This document shows positions 16,495 through 25,014 of a DNA stretch of 64,000 bases, piece after piece. Numbering within the stretch: the stretch's first letter is position 1; each line of letters begins with the position of its first letter. The position numbers were made by a program, and so were the translations under genes. Origin of the DNA: Chlamydiales bacterium (lineage in GTDB: Bacteria > Chlamydiota > Chlamydiia > Chlamydiales > JAAKFR01); contig JACKPM010000001.1 of the NCBI GenBank assembly GCA_024233495.1, positions 124,001-188,000 on the forward strand, read 5' to 3'. The notes under the pieces were generated by a model, which had not been told where the DNA came from, made no database searches, and was given only the letters and a program-made list of their open reading frames with translations.

Positions 16495-16514
16495 TTTCAA
16501 CCGATTTGACTATA
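16495..16514. repeat. Solitary end of the MITE family between tolB and the TonB-like gene
   Basis: TTTCAACCGATTTGACTATA is a perfect 20 bp match to the right end of the 162 bp element at 9566-9727. No second arm is present within the 54 bp gap, so this is an orphan end left by deletion or partial insertion inside the Tol operon. Confidence 0.8.
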
Positions 16515-16518
16515 AAGG

Positions 16519-17181
16519 TTATGGGGCAGCGTGGAGGGTGATGGGAAAGGTATGGGTGGACTCCCCCTTGAAGTAGTTTTCAAACGGGGGGAGGCAAAGT
16601 TGGGCAATCTCGCGGTCGACGTATGTTTGATTATGTATGTTTGTAGCTGAAGTGATGCGGTGTTTCACGACCTTACCGTGGCGGTCGAGGGTGAGCTGCA
16701 CTTTTACCTCGCCCTCTTCAGGAAGCTCAAGCAGTTGCTTTAGGTATTCGATCAGTACGCTTTCGTAGGTGGCAAGGTTCTCGCACTGTAGTTCACCCAC
16801 TTTTTGTGGCTTTGTGGAAGTTGTGGCAGTCGTGGGGGTGCTGTCAAGTTGGTCGAGGCTTTGCTGGATGAGTTTGCGCAAGTCTCCTGCTTGCTTGCCT
16901 ATTTTTTTAGTGGGCTGAGGTTTGGTGTCAGAGGTCTTAGGCTTTGCTGCTTCTGCCTTTGGTTTTGGAGGAGCGACAGCGATGGGTTGTGGTGCAACCG
17001 TTTGAACAGGTTGTGGCGACGAAGCTATTGGTTTGGGCTGTGGTGCGATTGCTTGCGGTTTTAGCGTGATAGTTTCGATATGGAGTTTTTGTGGTGGCGG
17101 GGATTCGGGGAGCCTTTTGAGCAGAAAGAGAGCGACGATGAAAACGTGGATAAAAGTGACGATCCAAAAGGTGCGCATCAC
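16519..17181 (-). CDS. TonB/TolA-like energy-transducing protein
   Basis: 220 residues. One N-terminal membrane segment (FWIVTFIHVFIVALFLLKRL) is followed by a long Pro/Lys/Ala-rich rod (LKPQAIAPQPKPIASSPQPV, AVAPPKPKAEAAKPKTSDTK). A small C-terminal domain contains VKVQLTLDRHGKVVKHRI and CLPPFENYFKG, which has TonB/TolA C-terminal character. It spans the periplasm and passes proton-motive energy from the ExbB/ExbD (TolQ/TolR) motor to TolB-Pal. Counterpart of CT598. Its start overlaps the exbD stop by 4 bp. Confidence 0.82.
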   Translation of the reverse strand: MMRTFWIVTFIHVFIVALFLLKRLPESPPPQKLHIETITLKPQAIAPQPKPIASSPQPVQTVAPQPIAVAPPKPKAEAAKPKTSDTKPQPTKKIGKQAGDLRKLIQQSLDQLDSTPTTATTSTKPQKVGELQCENLATYESVLIEYLKQLLELPEEGEVKVQLTLDRHGKVVKHRITSATNIHNQTYVDREIAQLCLPPFENYFKGESTHTFPITLHAAP

Positions 17182-17567
17182 GCCTCCGGCTTGAGAATGA
17201 CGTCGAGTTCCAAGAAGCCGGCGCGTGTCACAAGATTTTTTACCTCTTGATAGGTGCCAAAGGAGGCTTTTTTATCTTGATAGAGTTGTGGCGTTTCATC
17301 AGAAAAGCGGGAGTGCGCCTTTTCAAGAATGGTAGCGAGTTGAGCGAGTGTGACAGGGCGGTGGTTGACAGTAACTGAGTTGTCTGCAAAGACGTGAATC
17401 ATGAGGCGACTTTGCTTTTCCGCGCTACACTCTTGTGCGATGCCTTCTGCAAGCTCCACTTTGTCAACTTCAAGGAGGGGAGCTACAACAATGAACATAA
17501 TGAGGATCACAAAGACAACGTCTATGAGAGGGGTGAGATTGATCTGGGGCTCTTCAAGTTCGTTCAT
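17178..17567 (-). CDS. exbD: ExbD/TolR family proton-channel protein
   Basis: 129 residues with one N-terminal membrane segment carrying the conserved Asp (INLTPLIDVVFVILIMFIV), followed by a periplasmic domain (LMIHVFADNSVTVNHRPVTL). It forms the motor with ExbB. Counterpart of CT597. It overlaps exbB by 14 bp and the TonB-like gene by 4 bp, which indicates stoichiometric translation of the complex. Confidence 0.93.
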   Translation of the reverse strand: MNELEEPQINLTPLIDVVFVILIMFIVVAPLLEVDKVELAEGIAQECSAEKQSRLMIHVFADNSVTVNHRPVTLAQLATILEKAHSRFSDETPQLYQDKKASFGTYQEVKNLVTRAGFLELDVILKPEA

Positions 17568-18234
17568 GTTCTACAGAGGCTACAAGAAGTTGTGCGTAAT
17601 CTTCCATCTCTTGTGAAAAGTGGCGAATCGAGGTGCGCAAGTAGTTGTAGGCGATGAGGGCTGGAATTGCAACGATAAGGCCAAGCACAGTGGTGCCGAG
17701 CGCCATAGCAAGTCCTCCCATCACACTGGCGTTAGCATTGGCAACAGCTCCAGTTTGCAACTCAGAGAAGGTGAGCAAAATGCCCCAAACTGTGCCAAGT
17801 AGTCCGAGGAAAGGCGCTAAACTCATGATCGTTGAGAGAAGCGAGACTCGCTTTTCCATGCGCACTACTTCTTTCGAAACAGTGCTTTTAAGGTGGGCGC
17901 GGAGATATTCAATATCTTTAGGAAGAAGAACCTGCTTTTTTTGGAGGAGAGCGGAAGAGGTGCTTTGGAGGATGGCATAGAGGCGACCAAAGGGGTGGTT
18001 CCCCGGCTTTACATTAAAGTCTAGGCGGCTGTACTTCTTGTGGGTAGCGGCGGCTCTGTGTAAGCGATATTTCTGAATAAAGATGACCCAGGTGGTGATA
18101 GAGAGGAAAAAAAGGGTCAAAAATATGAGTTTTCCTAGGAGATCAGACTCCTGATAGGCATTGACAATTGGGTTAGCATAGAGGAGAATCTCCATAGATT
18201 TAAGAAAATAGCAATTTGAGAGTGGCGTGTCCAT
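17554..18234 (-). CDS. exbB: ExbB/TolQ family proton-channel protein
   Basis: 226 residues with three membrane segments: LGKLIFLTLFFLSITTWVIF; LLSTIMSLAPFLGLLGTVWG, which carries the signature APxLGLLGTVWG; and GLAMALGTTVLGLIVAIPAL. Counterpart of CT596. I kept the first ATG because AAAGGGA lies upstream of it; the ATG at 18195 (MEILLYANPIV) is an alternative. First gene of the exbB-exbD-tonB-tolB-pal-LysM operon, divergent from dsbD. Confidence 0.93.
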   Translation of the reverse strand: MDTPLSNCYFLKSMEILLYANPIVNAYQESDLLGKLIFLTLFFLSITTWVIFIQKYRLHRAAATHKKYSRLDFNVKPGNHPFGRLYAILQSTSSALLQKKQVLLPKDIEYLRAHLKSTVSKEVVRMEKRVSLLSTIMSLAPFLGLLGTVWGILLTFSELQTGAVANANASVMGGLAMALGTTVLGLIVAIPALIAYNYLRTSIRHFSQEMEDYAQLLVASVEHERT

Positions 18235-18244
18235 AAAAATTCCC

Positions 18245-18273
18245 TTTACAAATGCTTAAAAATAGGGTATACT
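18245..18273 (+). promoter_or_regulatory. Sigma70/sigma66-type promoter for dsbD
   Basis: TTTACA at 18245-18250 and TATACT at 18268-18273 with a 17 bp spacer, close to consensus. The dsbD ATG lies only 9 bp after the -10 box, so the mRNA would be leaderless or nearly so. It faces away from exbB in a 48 bp divergent gap. Confidence 0.7.
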
Positions 18274-18282
18274 AGAGGTGCT

Positions 18283-20535
18283 ATGATGAGATCTACGTTC
18301 AAGTATCTTCGATTGCTGTTGCCGGTAGCAGTGTTGGCAATGGCTCCTTTGGCTGCGCAGCATCATGAGGAGTCGGGGCATCACGATGTGCCTAAGCACC
18401 ATGATACAGAGCGCTTCTATGAGACAGGCAATCCCGATGCGCACAATAAGCATTATGAGGAGAGCTACAAGCATCACGATATGGGGGCAGATAAGCCGAT
18501 TACCCCTCATCACGATGAGAGCAACAAGCACCATTATAGTGATAAACACAATGAGCCTGTAAAGGCGACATTGATGTCGGAGAGTGCTTCAGTGAAGCCT
18601 GGTCAGCCATTTTGGGTGGGGGTTGAGCTGCAGATGAGTCCGGGGTGGGATACGTATTGGATGTATCCAGGTGATGCAGGGTTGCCAACTCAGATTGAAT
18701 GGAAGTTGCCAAAGGGATTTACAGCGGGCCCTATTCAGTGGCCCTACCCGGAGAAGATTACAGATGGGTCGATGGTAGGATATGGCTACACAGGCTCTGT
18801 GATGCTGCTCACCAAGATCACTCCTCCAAAGAATTTCAAAGGGAGTTCTATTGATTTAGGGGCGAATGTGACGTGGCTCGCATGTAAAGATGCGTGCATG
18901 CCAGGGAATGCAGAGCTCAATTTATCGTTGCCGGTTGGAGTTGGAGAGACGAATAGCCAGGTTGCGCAGCAATTTGCAGATGCGAAGGCTAGGCTGCCGA
19001 TGCGCTCTCCATCAAAGGTAACAGCAAAAGTGAATAAGGGGCAAATTGCCCTCAATGTACCTGGTGCACGCGATGTGGAGAGCGCTGTTTTCTACCCTGC
19101 ACAGAGTGACGTGATCAACAACAATGCGCCACAGCAGATGCAGCTCGATCAAGGAGGGATCACGCTCAACTTGGAGCCGGGCTCTACTCAAGCGGGTTCT
19201 ATGCAAGGCGTGCTGGTTTTGTCGCAAAAGGGTAGTCCAGACAAGATGGTCTATCAGGTAGATGCAAAGATTCGGGAAATTGCGAAGGCCCACCTCTCAG
19301 GTGGATTGGGAATGGCGCTTGTTTTAGCCTTTTTTGGTGGTCTCATATTGAACGTGATGCCATGCGTCTTGCCTGTGATTGCGTTGAAAATCTTTAGCTT
19401 TGTAAAGATGGCTGGAGAGAGGCGCCGCGAAATATTGAAGCATGGCGGTGTGTTCACGCTCGGTGTCTTGGTGTCGTTCTGGGTGCTTTCGGGAGCGCTT
19501 CTTTTGCTCCGCTCGTTTGGGCAGAGCGTGGGTTGGGGCTTCCAGCTTCAAGAGCCGCTTTTCGTAGCGGCGATGATTGGGGTATTGTTCCTTCTTGGTC
19601 TTAGCTTGTTTGGGGTGTTCGAGTTGGGCACATCGATGATTTCTCTCGGTTCAAAAACACAAGTAAAATCGTCTCCGTTCTTGAGTTCGTTCATGGGTGG
19701 GGTGTTGGCAACGCTTGTGGCGACGCCGTGTACGGGTCCTCTTTTGGGGCCAGCGCTCGGTTATGCGATGACGCTCCCTTCTGTGCTCTCCCTCTCTATT
19801 TTCACAGTAATGGGGCTTGGAATGGCCTCTCCGTATTTGCTCTTCTCTGCCTTCCCTAATTTGGTGCGCTTCTTGCCAAAGCCGGGTAACTGGATGATTA
19901 CGTTCAAGCAGATCATGGGCTTCTTGATGATGGCAACTGTTGTATGGCTTGTGTGGGTATTTGCCTCACAGGTGGGGCACATTGCGCTTCTTGTGATGCT
20001 TCTCTCGCTTGTTGTAGCGGGAGTGGGAGCGTGGATCTACGGACAGTGGGGTACCCCTTTGAAGAAGAAGTCGACGCGCACGGTTGCGACAGCGATTGCA
20101 GCACTCCTTCTTGGGGTTGCTGGTATGGGCACGGTGAAAGTGACGCACAAGTTCCCAGCATTGACACAGACCGAAAGTGTGGGAAACGGGTGGGAAAGCT
20201 ACTCTCCTGACAAGGTGGCGCAACTGCGTACAGAAGGAAAGCCTGTCTTTGTCGACTTCACGGCGAAGTGGTGCTTGATCTGCCAGGCAAACAAAGTTGT
20301 GTTGCACAATGCAGACATCACGAAGGAATTCCAGCAAAAAGGTGTGGTCACCATGTCGGCTGACTGGACCCGGAAAGATGCTGTGATCACGAAGCAACTT
20401 GAGAAGTTGGGTCGCACCGGGGTGCCTGTCTATGTGCTCTATCCAGCGCATGATGGCGATCCTGTGATTCTACCGCAAACGTTGACATCGAAAGTGATGC
20501 ACGATTATCTCGACAAGTTGCCGAATGCTCATTGA
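18283..20535 (+). CDS. dsbD: DsbD/ScsB-type thiol-disulfide transporter with a histidine-rich N-terminal insert
   Basis: 750 residues, counterpart of CT595. A leader (about 1-25) is followed by an unusual stretch, residues 27-89, holding 15 His among Glu/Asp/Lys. The N-terminal periplasmic domain ends with the pair C201/C205 in WLACKDACMPG, typical of ScsB-like proteins. The membrane domain carries C361 (VMPCVLPVIALK) and C483 (VATPCTGPLLGPALG). The C-terminal thioredoxin domain has WCLIC (C664/C667). Together these form a relay that moves electrons from cytoplasmic thioredoxin to the periplasm. The His-rich segment is a probable metal-binding addition (inference). The last codons overlap tatD by 11 bp. 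Confidence 0.93.
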   Translation: MMRSTFKYLRLLLPVAVLAMAPLAAQHHEESGHHDVPKHHDTERFYETGNPDAHNKHYEESYKHHDMGADKPITPHHDESNKHHYSDKHNEPVKATLMSESASVKPGQPFWVGVELQMSPGWDTYWMYPGDAGLPTQIEWKLPKGFTAGPIQWPYPEKITDGSMVGYGYTGSVMLLTKITPPKNFKGSSIDLGANVTWLACKDACMPGNAELNLSLPVGVGETNSQVAQQFADAKARLPMRSPSKVTAKVNKGQIALNVPGARDVESAVFYPAQSDVINNNAPQQMQLDQGGITLNLEPGSTQAGSMQGVLVLSQKGSPDKMVYQVDAKIREIAKAHLSGGLGMALVLAFFGGLILNVMPCVLPVIALKIFSFVKMAGERRREILKHGGVFTLGVLVSFWVLSGALLLLRSFGQSVGWGFQLQEPLFVAAMIGVLFLLGLSLFGVFELGTSMISLGSKTQVKSSPFLSSFMGGVLATLVATPCTGPLLGPALGYAMTLPSVLSLSIFTVMGLGMASPYLLFSAFPNLVRFLPKPGNWMITFKQIMGFLMMATVVWLVWVFASQVGHIALLVMLLSLVVAGVGAWIYGQWGTPLKKKSTRTVATAIAALLLGVAGMGTVKVTHKFPALTQTESVGNGWESYSPDKVAQLRTEGKPVFVDFTAKWCLICQANKVVLHNADITKEFQQKGVVTMSADWTRKDAVITKQLEKLGRTGVPVYVLYPAHDGDPVILPQTLTSKVMHDYLDKLPNAH

Positions 20536-21274
20536 TTCTCACGCACATCTCACTTTTGAGGGGCTCGATCTTCCCGCTATCATGGCGCGTGCCCAGGAGG
20601 TGGGTGTTGAGCACATTGTCAACATCTGTACCAATCCAGAAGAGCTAGAGCGTGGGATTGCCTTAGCCAAAGAGTATTCGTGGATTTCAAATGTAGCCTC
20701 TACAACCCCCCATGATGTTGAAAAGGATGGAGAGGCACACTTCAATGCGATTGCAGCACAAACAGAGCATTTAGTGGCAATTGGAGAGACTGGTCTTGAC
20801 TACTACTATACCCACTCGAAGCGGGAGGTTCAGCAACACTTTTTACGCCGCTATTTCGATTTGGCGACAAAAGTGAAGCTCCCTGTTGTGATTCACTGTC
20901 GCGATGCTTTCGACGATTTTTTCTCTATTTTGGACGAATGTTATGAGGGTGAAGGGGTGCTGCATTGCTTTACAGGCACGGAAGAGGAGGCTAAAGGGGT
21001 GCTTGAGCGGGGTTGGTATCTCTCGTTGTCAGGAATTGTGACGTTCAAGAAGAGTTATGTTTTGCATGAGGTGGCAAAAAAGGTGCCGCTTGAGAAGTTG
21101 CTTGTGGAAACCGACACGCCTTACTTAGCTCCTGTGCCGTATCGAGGGAAGCAAAATGAGCCTGCCTATGTTGTGGAGACGGCGAAGTTTATTGCGCAGT
21201 TGCGCGGCATCTCGTTTGAGGAGCTTGCGCACGCCACAAAAGAGAATGCAAAACGTCTCTTTTCCATAAAATAA
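20525..21274 (+). CDS. tatD: TatD family metal-dependent hydrolase (DNase)
   Basis: 249 residues, full length. The metal ligands of the amidohydrolase barrel are visible: DSHAHL (HxH) at the N-terminus, GETGLDYYY (Glu), VIHCRDAFDDF (His), LHCFTG (His) and ETDTPYLAP (Asp). TatD enzymes act as 3' exonucleases in DNA repair. Counterpart of CT594, in the same position between dsbD and sdhC. Start overlaps dsbD by 11 bp. Confidence 0.94.
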   Translation: MLIDSHAHLTFEGLDLPAIMARAQEVGVEHIVNICTNPEELERGIALAKEYSWISNVASTTPHDVEKDGEAHFNAIAAQTEHLVAIGETGLDYYYTHSKREVQQHFLRRYFDLATKVKLPVVIHCRDAFDDFFSILDECYEGEGVLHCFTGTEEEAKGVLERGWYLSLSGIVTFKKSYVLHEVAKKVPLEKLLVETDTPYLAPVPYRGKQNEPAYVVETAKFIAQLRGISFEELAHATKENAKRLFSIK

Positions 21275-21340
21275 AATTGAAGTCTTAGCAGTATACAAAA
21301 AGTTTTGTGCACAACCCAGGTTTGCAGTACACTGCGGCAC

Positions 21341-21469
21341 ATGTCTCTTGGTATATATTTTCAGAAGATCACGGCAGACGAAGCAACGACAACAACTCTG
21401 GAAGGTATTACTGAGATTGGATGGCAAATGTGTGATGAGGGGCTTGACAAACTCGCGAGGGCAAAATGA
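21341..21469 (+). CDS. Possible 42-residue protein coupled to sdhC
   Basis: Starts MSLGIYFQKITADEATTTTL and ends LDKLARAK, with the stop overlapping the sdhC ATG (AAATGA). No hydrophobic segment or known motif is present, and no clear ribosome site precedes it. The coupling geometry is the main support; it may be a leader ORF or chance. The rest of the 190 bp tatD-sdhC gap shows nothing definite. Confidence 0.35.
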   Translation: MSLGIYFQKITADEATTTTLEGITEIGWQMCDEGLDKLARAK

Positions 21470-22371
21470 CCACGCCAACGCATGAGAAAGTTTTTCCAGA
21501 AGATAAGAGAGTAAAGCTTCCTCTTCCTTTTATCTTTCGCCGTTTGCATTCCCTTCTCGGTGTCTGGCTAGTGCTCTTTCTTTTTGAGCATCTATTGACC
21601 AATTCACAGGCAGCTCTTTTCTTTTACGATGATGGCTACACATTTGTGCGTATGGTGAATAAGATTCATGAACTTCCTTATTTGCGCGCAATTGAGATTC
21701 TTTTTTTGGGTCTTCCTTTTTTGATTCACGGTTTGTGGGGGGTCCACTATGCAATCACAAGTCGCACTAATTCTTTTTCAGGCAAAGGAAAAACACCTGC
21801 TTTGCCGCAATACAAGCGCAACCGCGCATTTACGTGGCAGCGCGTGACGGCTTGGGTTGTGGTTGTCGGGGTCGTGTTGCATGTGATTCAGATGCGCTTT
21901 ATGGAGTACCCAACGTTAGTTGTGCAGGGCGATGCTGAAGTATACATGGTACAAGTGAAAGATGATGCGCAGTCGCGTAATGTGGCAAAAGAGCTGAAAG
22001 CAGAAGTGTATCGGGAAAATGAGCTTGCAAAAGCTCCACACGATGCGGAGTGGCGCGATGCGGCGATGAGCAAAAAATTAAAAAAAGGGCAAGTGCTTGT
22101 TGCCGCTCCGAATGCGGGAGCGGCAATTTTCTTTGTTGTGCGTGATACATTCAAAAGCCCCCTTATGGTGCTGCTCTATTCGATTTTTGTAGTGACCGCA
22201 GTCTACCACGCCTTCAATGGGCTGTGGACTGCCTTTATTAGTTGGGGCATCACTTTGACGCGCCGCTCTCAGAAGAAGATGCGTTACTTTACCACATTTT
22301 TGATGTGGGTAGTGATGATCTTTGGGCTCATGGCGTGTTGGGGCCCCTATTGGACATTTGTATGGCATTGA
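21466..22371 (+). CDS. sdhC: Succinate dehydrogenase cytochrome b subunit
   Basis: 301 residues with about five membrane segments. It begins with RRLHSLLGVWLVLFLFEHLL, in which the early His and the helix-borne His are probable haem ligands, then FLIHGLWGVHYAITSR and VVVVGVVLHVIQMRFMEYP. This is the single-subunit, haem b type seen with Bacillus/epsilonproteobacterial enzymes, and no separate sdhD follows. A hydrophilic insert of about 70 residues lies between helices 3 and 4. Counterpart of CT593. It anchors SdhA/SdhB and passes electrons to quinone. Overlaps sdhA by 10 bp. Confidence 0.88.
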   Translation: MTTPTHEKVFPEDKRVKLPLPFIFRRLHSLLGVWLVLFLFEHLLTNSQAALFFYDDGYTFVRMVNKIHELPYLRAIEILFLGLPFLIHGLWGVHYAITSRTNSFSGKGKTPALPQYKRNRAFTWQRVTAWVVVVGVVLHVIQMRFMEYPTLVVQGDAEVYMVQVKDDAQSRNVAKELKAEVYRENELAKAPHDAEWRDAAMSKKLKKGQVLVAAPNAGAAIFFVVRDTFKSPLMVLLYSIFVVTAVYHAFNGLWTAFISWGITLTRRSQKKMRYFTTFLMWVVMIFGLMACWGPYWTFVWH

Positions 22372-24248
22372 GAAAAAAAGAGGTGATCGTTGTTGGGGGT
22401 GGTTTGGCAGGGCTGTCCTGTGCAATGCGTCTTTGTGAAAAAGGGGCGTATGTAAAAATCGTAAGCCTCACCAAGGTAAAACGTTCTCATTCAGTGTGTG
22501 CTCAGGGGGGGATCAATGCCGCGCTCAACTTGAAGGGGGAGAATGATAGCCCACTGATCCACGCCTATGACACGATCAAGGGCGGCGATTTTCTTGCAAA
22601 CCAGCCTCCCATTTTGGAGATGTGTCTCTCTGCTCCCGGAATCATTCAGATGATGGACCGCTTTGGCTGTCCATTTAATCGGACGCCGACGGGTCATCTC
22701 GATGCGCGCCGTTTTGGGGGAACACTCTACAATCGCACAGTTTTTTGCGGCGCTTCCACTGGACAACAGCTGCTTTACACGCTTGATGAGCAAGTGCGGC
22801 GCTATGAGGCAAAGGGGCAGGTAGAGAAATTTGAAAATCATGAGTTTTTGCGCCTGATTCGGGATGATGGGGGACTTACGCGTGGCATTGTGATGATGAA
22901 CCTTTTCAACCAAAAGCTTGAAGTATTGAAAGGAGACGCTGTCGTTTTTGCGACAGGTGGGCCTGGGATGCTCTTCAAACTCTCGACGAATTCTACTTTT
23001 TGTACAGGCGCTGCAAATGGCCGTCTCTACCAGCAGGGGATGGAGTATGCGAATGGAGAGTTCATCCAGATTCACCCTACTTCAATCCCTGGAATGGACA
23101 AGTTACGTCTCATATCAGAGTCAGTGCGTGGGGAAGGGGGGCGTGTTTGGGTTTGGGGTGACTCTTCGAAAACGATTGTCGCTCCAGATGGAAAAGAGGT
23201 GCCGTGCGGGAAGACGGGAGAGAAGTGGTACTTTTTGGAGGAACTCTACCCTGGCTATGGAAACTTAGTAAGTCGTGATGTAGGAGCGCGAGCCATCATG
23301 AAGGTGTGCAAGCTTGGGCTTGGCATTGATGGCTTGATGCAAGTGCATCTCGATGTGACTGAGCTGCCCGAAGAGACGCAGCACAAGCTGGAGTCAGTAC
23401 TCGATATATACAAAAAATTCACAGGTGACGATCCGCGCAAGGTGCCGATGAAAATTTTCCCCGGTGTACACTACTCGATGGGTGGTGCGTGGGTTGATTG
23501 GCCAGCTGCTGATGATCCTGATCGGATGGAGCGCTATAGGCAGATGACCAACCTTCCAGGTTGCTTCAATTGTGGAGAGTCAGACTTTCAGTACCACGGC
23601 GCTAATAGATTGGGAGCTAACGCGTTACTTTCCTGCATCTTCAGTGGCCTTGTCACAGGTGAAGAAGTGGTGCGCTATATTGATACGCTCCCTTTTAGCT
23701 ACTCATCGATTCCGGATCTTCCCTTCTCTGATGCATTGGCAAAAGAAGAGGGGGTCCGGACTGAAATCCACGCAAGGAATGGAAAAGAGAATGTGCACAA
23801 GCTCCATGAGGAACTTGCTGACTGGATGGTACGCAATGTGACGGTAGAGAGGAATGAGGTAGAGTTGCACAAAACATATGAAAAGATTTTAGAGTTGAAA
23901 GAACGACTCAAAAATATCTCTTTAGATGACCATAGCACATTTGCGAATCAAACGTATCAATTCGCCTTGCAGCTGGGGCCGATGCTCGACTTAGCGTTGG
24001 CGATCACCAAGGGAGCTGAGCTGCGTAAAGAGTTTCGAGGCTCTCACTTTAATCCTGCCTATACTGAAAGGGATGACGTGAATTGGCTGAAGACTACCAT
24101 TGCGACCTATCGCAATGGGGAGCCTGAGATTAGCTATCGAAAAGTGGATACCCGTCATCTTGATCCAGTGGGGCGAGACTACACCGTGGCAAAAAAAGTG
24201 CGTCCCGAGTTGAAAAATGTCCCCGAGCATATTCCGCTTGTAGTATAA
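22362..24248 (+). CDS. sdhA: Succinate dehydrogenase flavoprotein subunit
   Basis: 628 residues from the ATG at 22362. The frame is open from 22242, but the FAD-binding fold starts right after this ATG (VIVVGGGLAGLSCAMRLCEK), so the longer form is unlikely. The covalent-FAD His lies in RSHSVCAQGGINAALN. Substrate residues occur around GGTLYNRTVFCGASTGQQ and HYSMGGAWVDW, and HGANRLGANALLSCIF is a family signature. Oxidises succinate to fumarate at the cytoplasmic face. Counterpart of CT592. Confidence 0.97.
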   Translation: MALRKKEVIVVGGGLAGLSCAMRLCEKGAYVKIVSLTKVKRSHSVCAQGGINAALNLKGENDSPLIHAYDTIKGGDFLANQPPILEMCLSAPGIIQMMDRFGCPFNRTPTGHLDARRFGGTLYNRTVFCGASTGQQLLYTLDEQVRRYEAKGQVEKFENHEFLRLIRDDGGLTRGIVMMNLFNQKLEVLKGDAVVFATGGPGMLFKLSTNSTFCTGAANGRLYQQGMEYANGEFIQIHPTSIPGMDKLRLISESVRGEGGRVWVWGDSSKTIVAPDGKEVPCGKTGEKWYFLEELYPGYGNLVSRDVGARAIMKVCKLGLGIDGLMQVHLDVTELPEETQHKLESVLDIYKKFTGDDPRKVPMKIFPGVHYSMGGAWVDWPAADDPDRMERYRQMTNLPGCFNCGESDFQYHGANRLGANALLSCIFSGLVTGEEVVRYIDTLPFSYSSIPDLPFSDALAKEEGVRTEIHARNGKENVHKLHEELADWMVRNVTVERNEVELHKTYEKILELKERLKNISLDDHSTFANQTYQFALQLGPMLDLALAITKGAELRKEFRGSHFNPAYTERDDVNWLKTTIATYRNGEPEISYRKVDTRHLDPVGRDYTVAKKVRPELKNVPEHIPLVV

Positions 24249-24255
24249 GGGCCCT

Positions 24256-25014
24256 ATGGAGACTTTCATTCTTAAGATTTGGCGCGGCACGCCAGGCAAG
24301 CAGTATTGGGAGGAGTTTGAACTTCCGCTGCGGCCAGGTGAAAATGTGATTTCAGCGTTGATGGAAATTCAGAAGGATCCAGTGAATAAAAAGGGGGAGA
24401 AGGTCGAGCCAATTGTGTGGGAGCAGGGGTGCCTCGAAGAGGTGTGTGGCTCATGCTCCATGCTAGTAAATGGCTACCCCCGTCAAGCGTGTACAGCGCT
24501 CATTGGCAACTACATGAAAGAGGGGAGAACCGTTACGCTTGCTCCCTTCACTAAATTCCCTCTCGTGCGCGACTTAGTGGTAGACCGCACGCGCATGTTT
24601 GAGAATCTTAAACAAGTGCATGCATGGGTGGATACAGAAGGCTCTCGAGAGCAAGGCTTTGGCCCGCTTATCAGTCAAGCAAAGCAGGAAGTGATGTACT
24701 CTCTTGCAACGTGCATGACGTGTGGTTGCTGCTCTGAAGCGTGTCCACAGGTAAACAAACACTCCAAATTTGTAGGGCCTGCTCCCATTTCACAGGCACG
24801 TCTTTTCAACGCACATCCCACGGGCAAAATGCAGCGTCATTTGCGTCTTCGTCCTCTTCTTGATAGAGGAGGGATCAGTGACTGTGGCAATGCACAAAAC
24901 TGTGTGGAGGTATGCCCTAAAAACATTCCGCTGACCGATAGCATTGCTGTAATCGGCCGCGACGTCACCCTTCAAGCTTTCCGAGATGTCTTCAGTTTTC
25001 ACGATCGAGAATAG
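24256..25014 (+). CDS. sdhB: Succinate dehydrogenase iron-sulfur subunit
   Basis: 252 residues. The N-terminal [2Fe-2S] domain has EEVCGSCSMLVNGYPRQAC. The C-terminal domain has CMTCGCCSEACPQ and CGNAQNCVEVCPKNIPL for the [4Fe-4S] and [3Fe-4S] clusters. It carries electrons from SdhA to the membrane subunit. Seven bp after sdhA. Counterpart of CT591. Its end overlaps the next gene by 29 bp, so that gene may be co-transcribed. Confidence 0.97.
   Translation: METFILKIWRGTPGKQYWEEFELPLRPGENVISALMEIQKDPVNKKGEKVEPIVWEQGCLEEVCGSCSMLVNGYPRQACTALIGNYMKEGRTVTLAPFTKFPLVRDLVVDRTRMFENLKQVHAWVDTEGSREQGFGPLISQAKQEVMYSLATCMTCGCCSEACPQVNKHSKFVGPAPISQARLFNAHPTGKMQRHLRLRPLLDRGGISDCGNAQNCVEVCPKNIPLTDSIAVIGRDVTLQAFRDVFSFHDRE

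Noticed and set aside
16804..17064. Trp/Leu-rich plus-strand frames inside the TonB-like gene
   Set aside because: They are antisense readings of the Pro/Lys-rich rod and have no ribosome site or similarity to anything.
22242..22361. N-terminal extension of SdhA by 40 residues
   Set aside because: It is a shifted reading of the end of sdhC; the FAD-binding fold starts right after the ATG at 22362.
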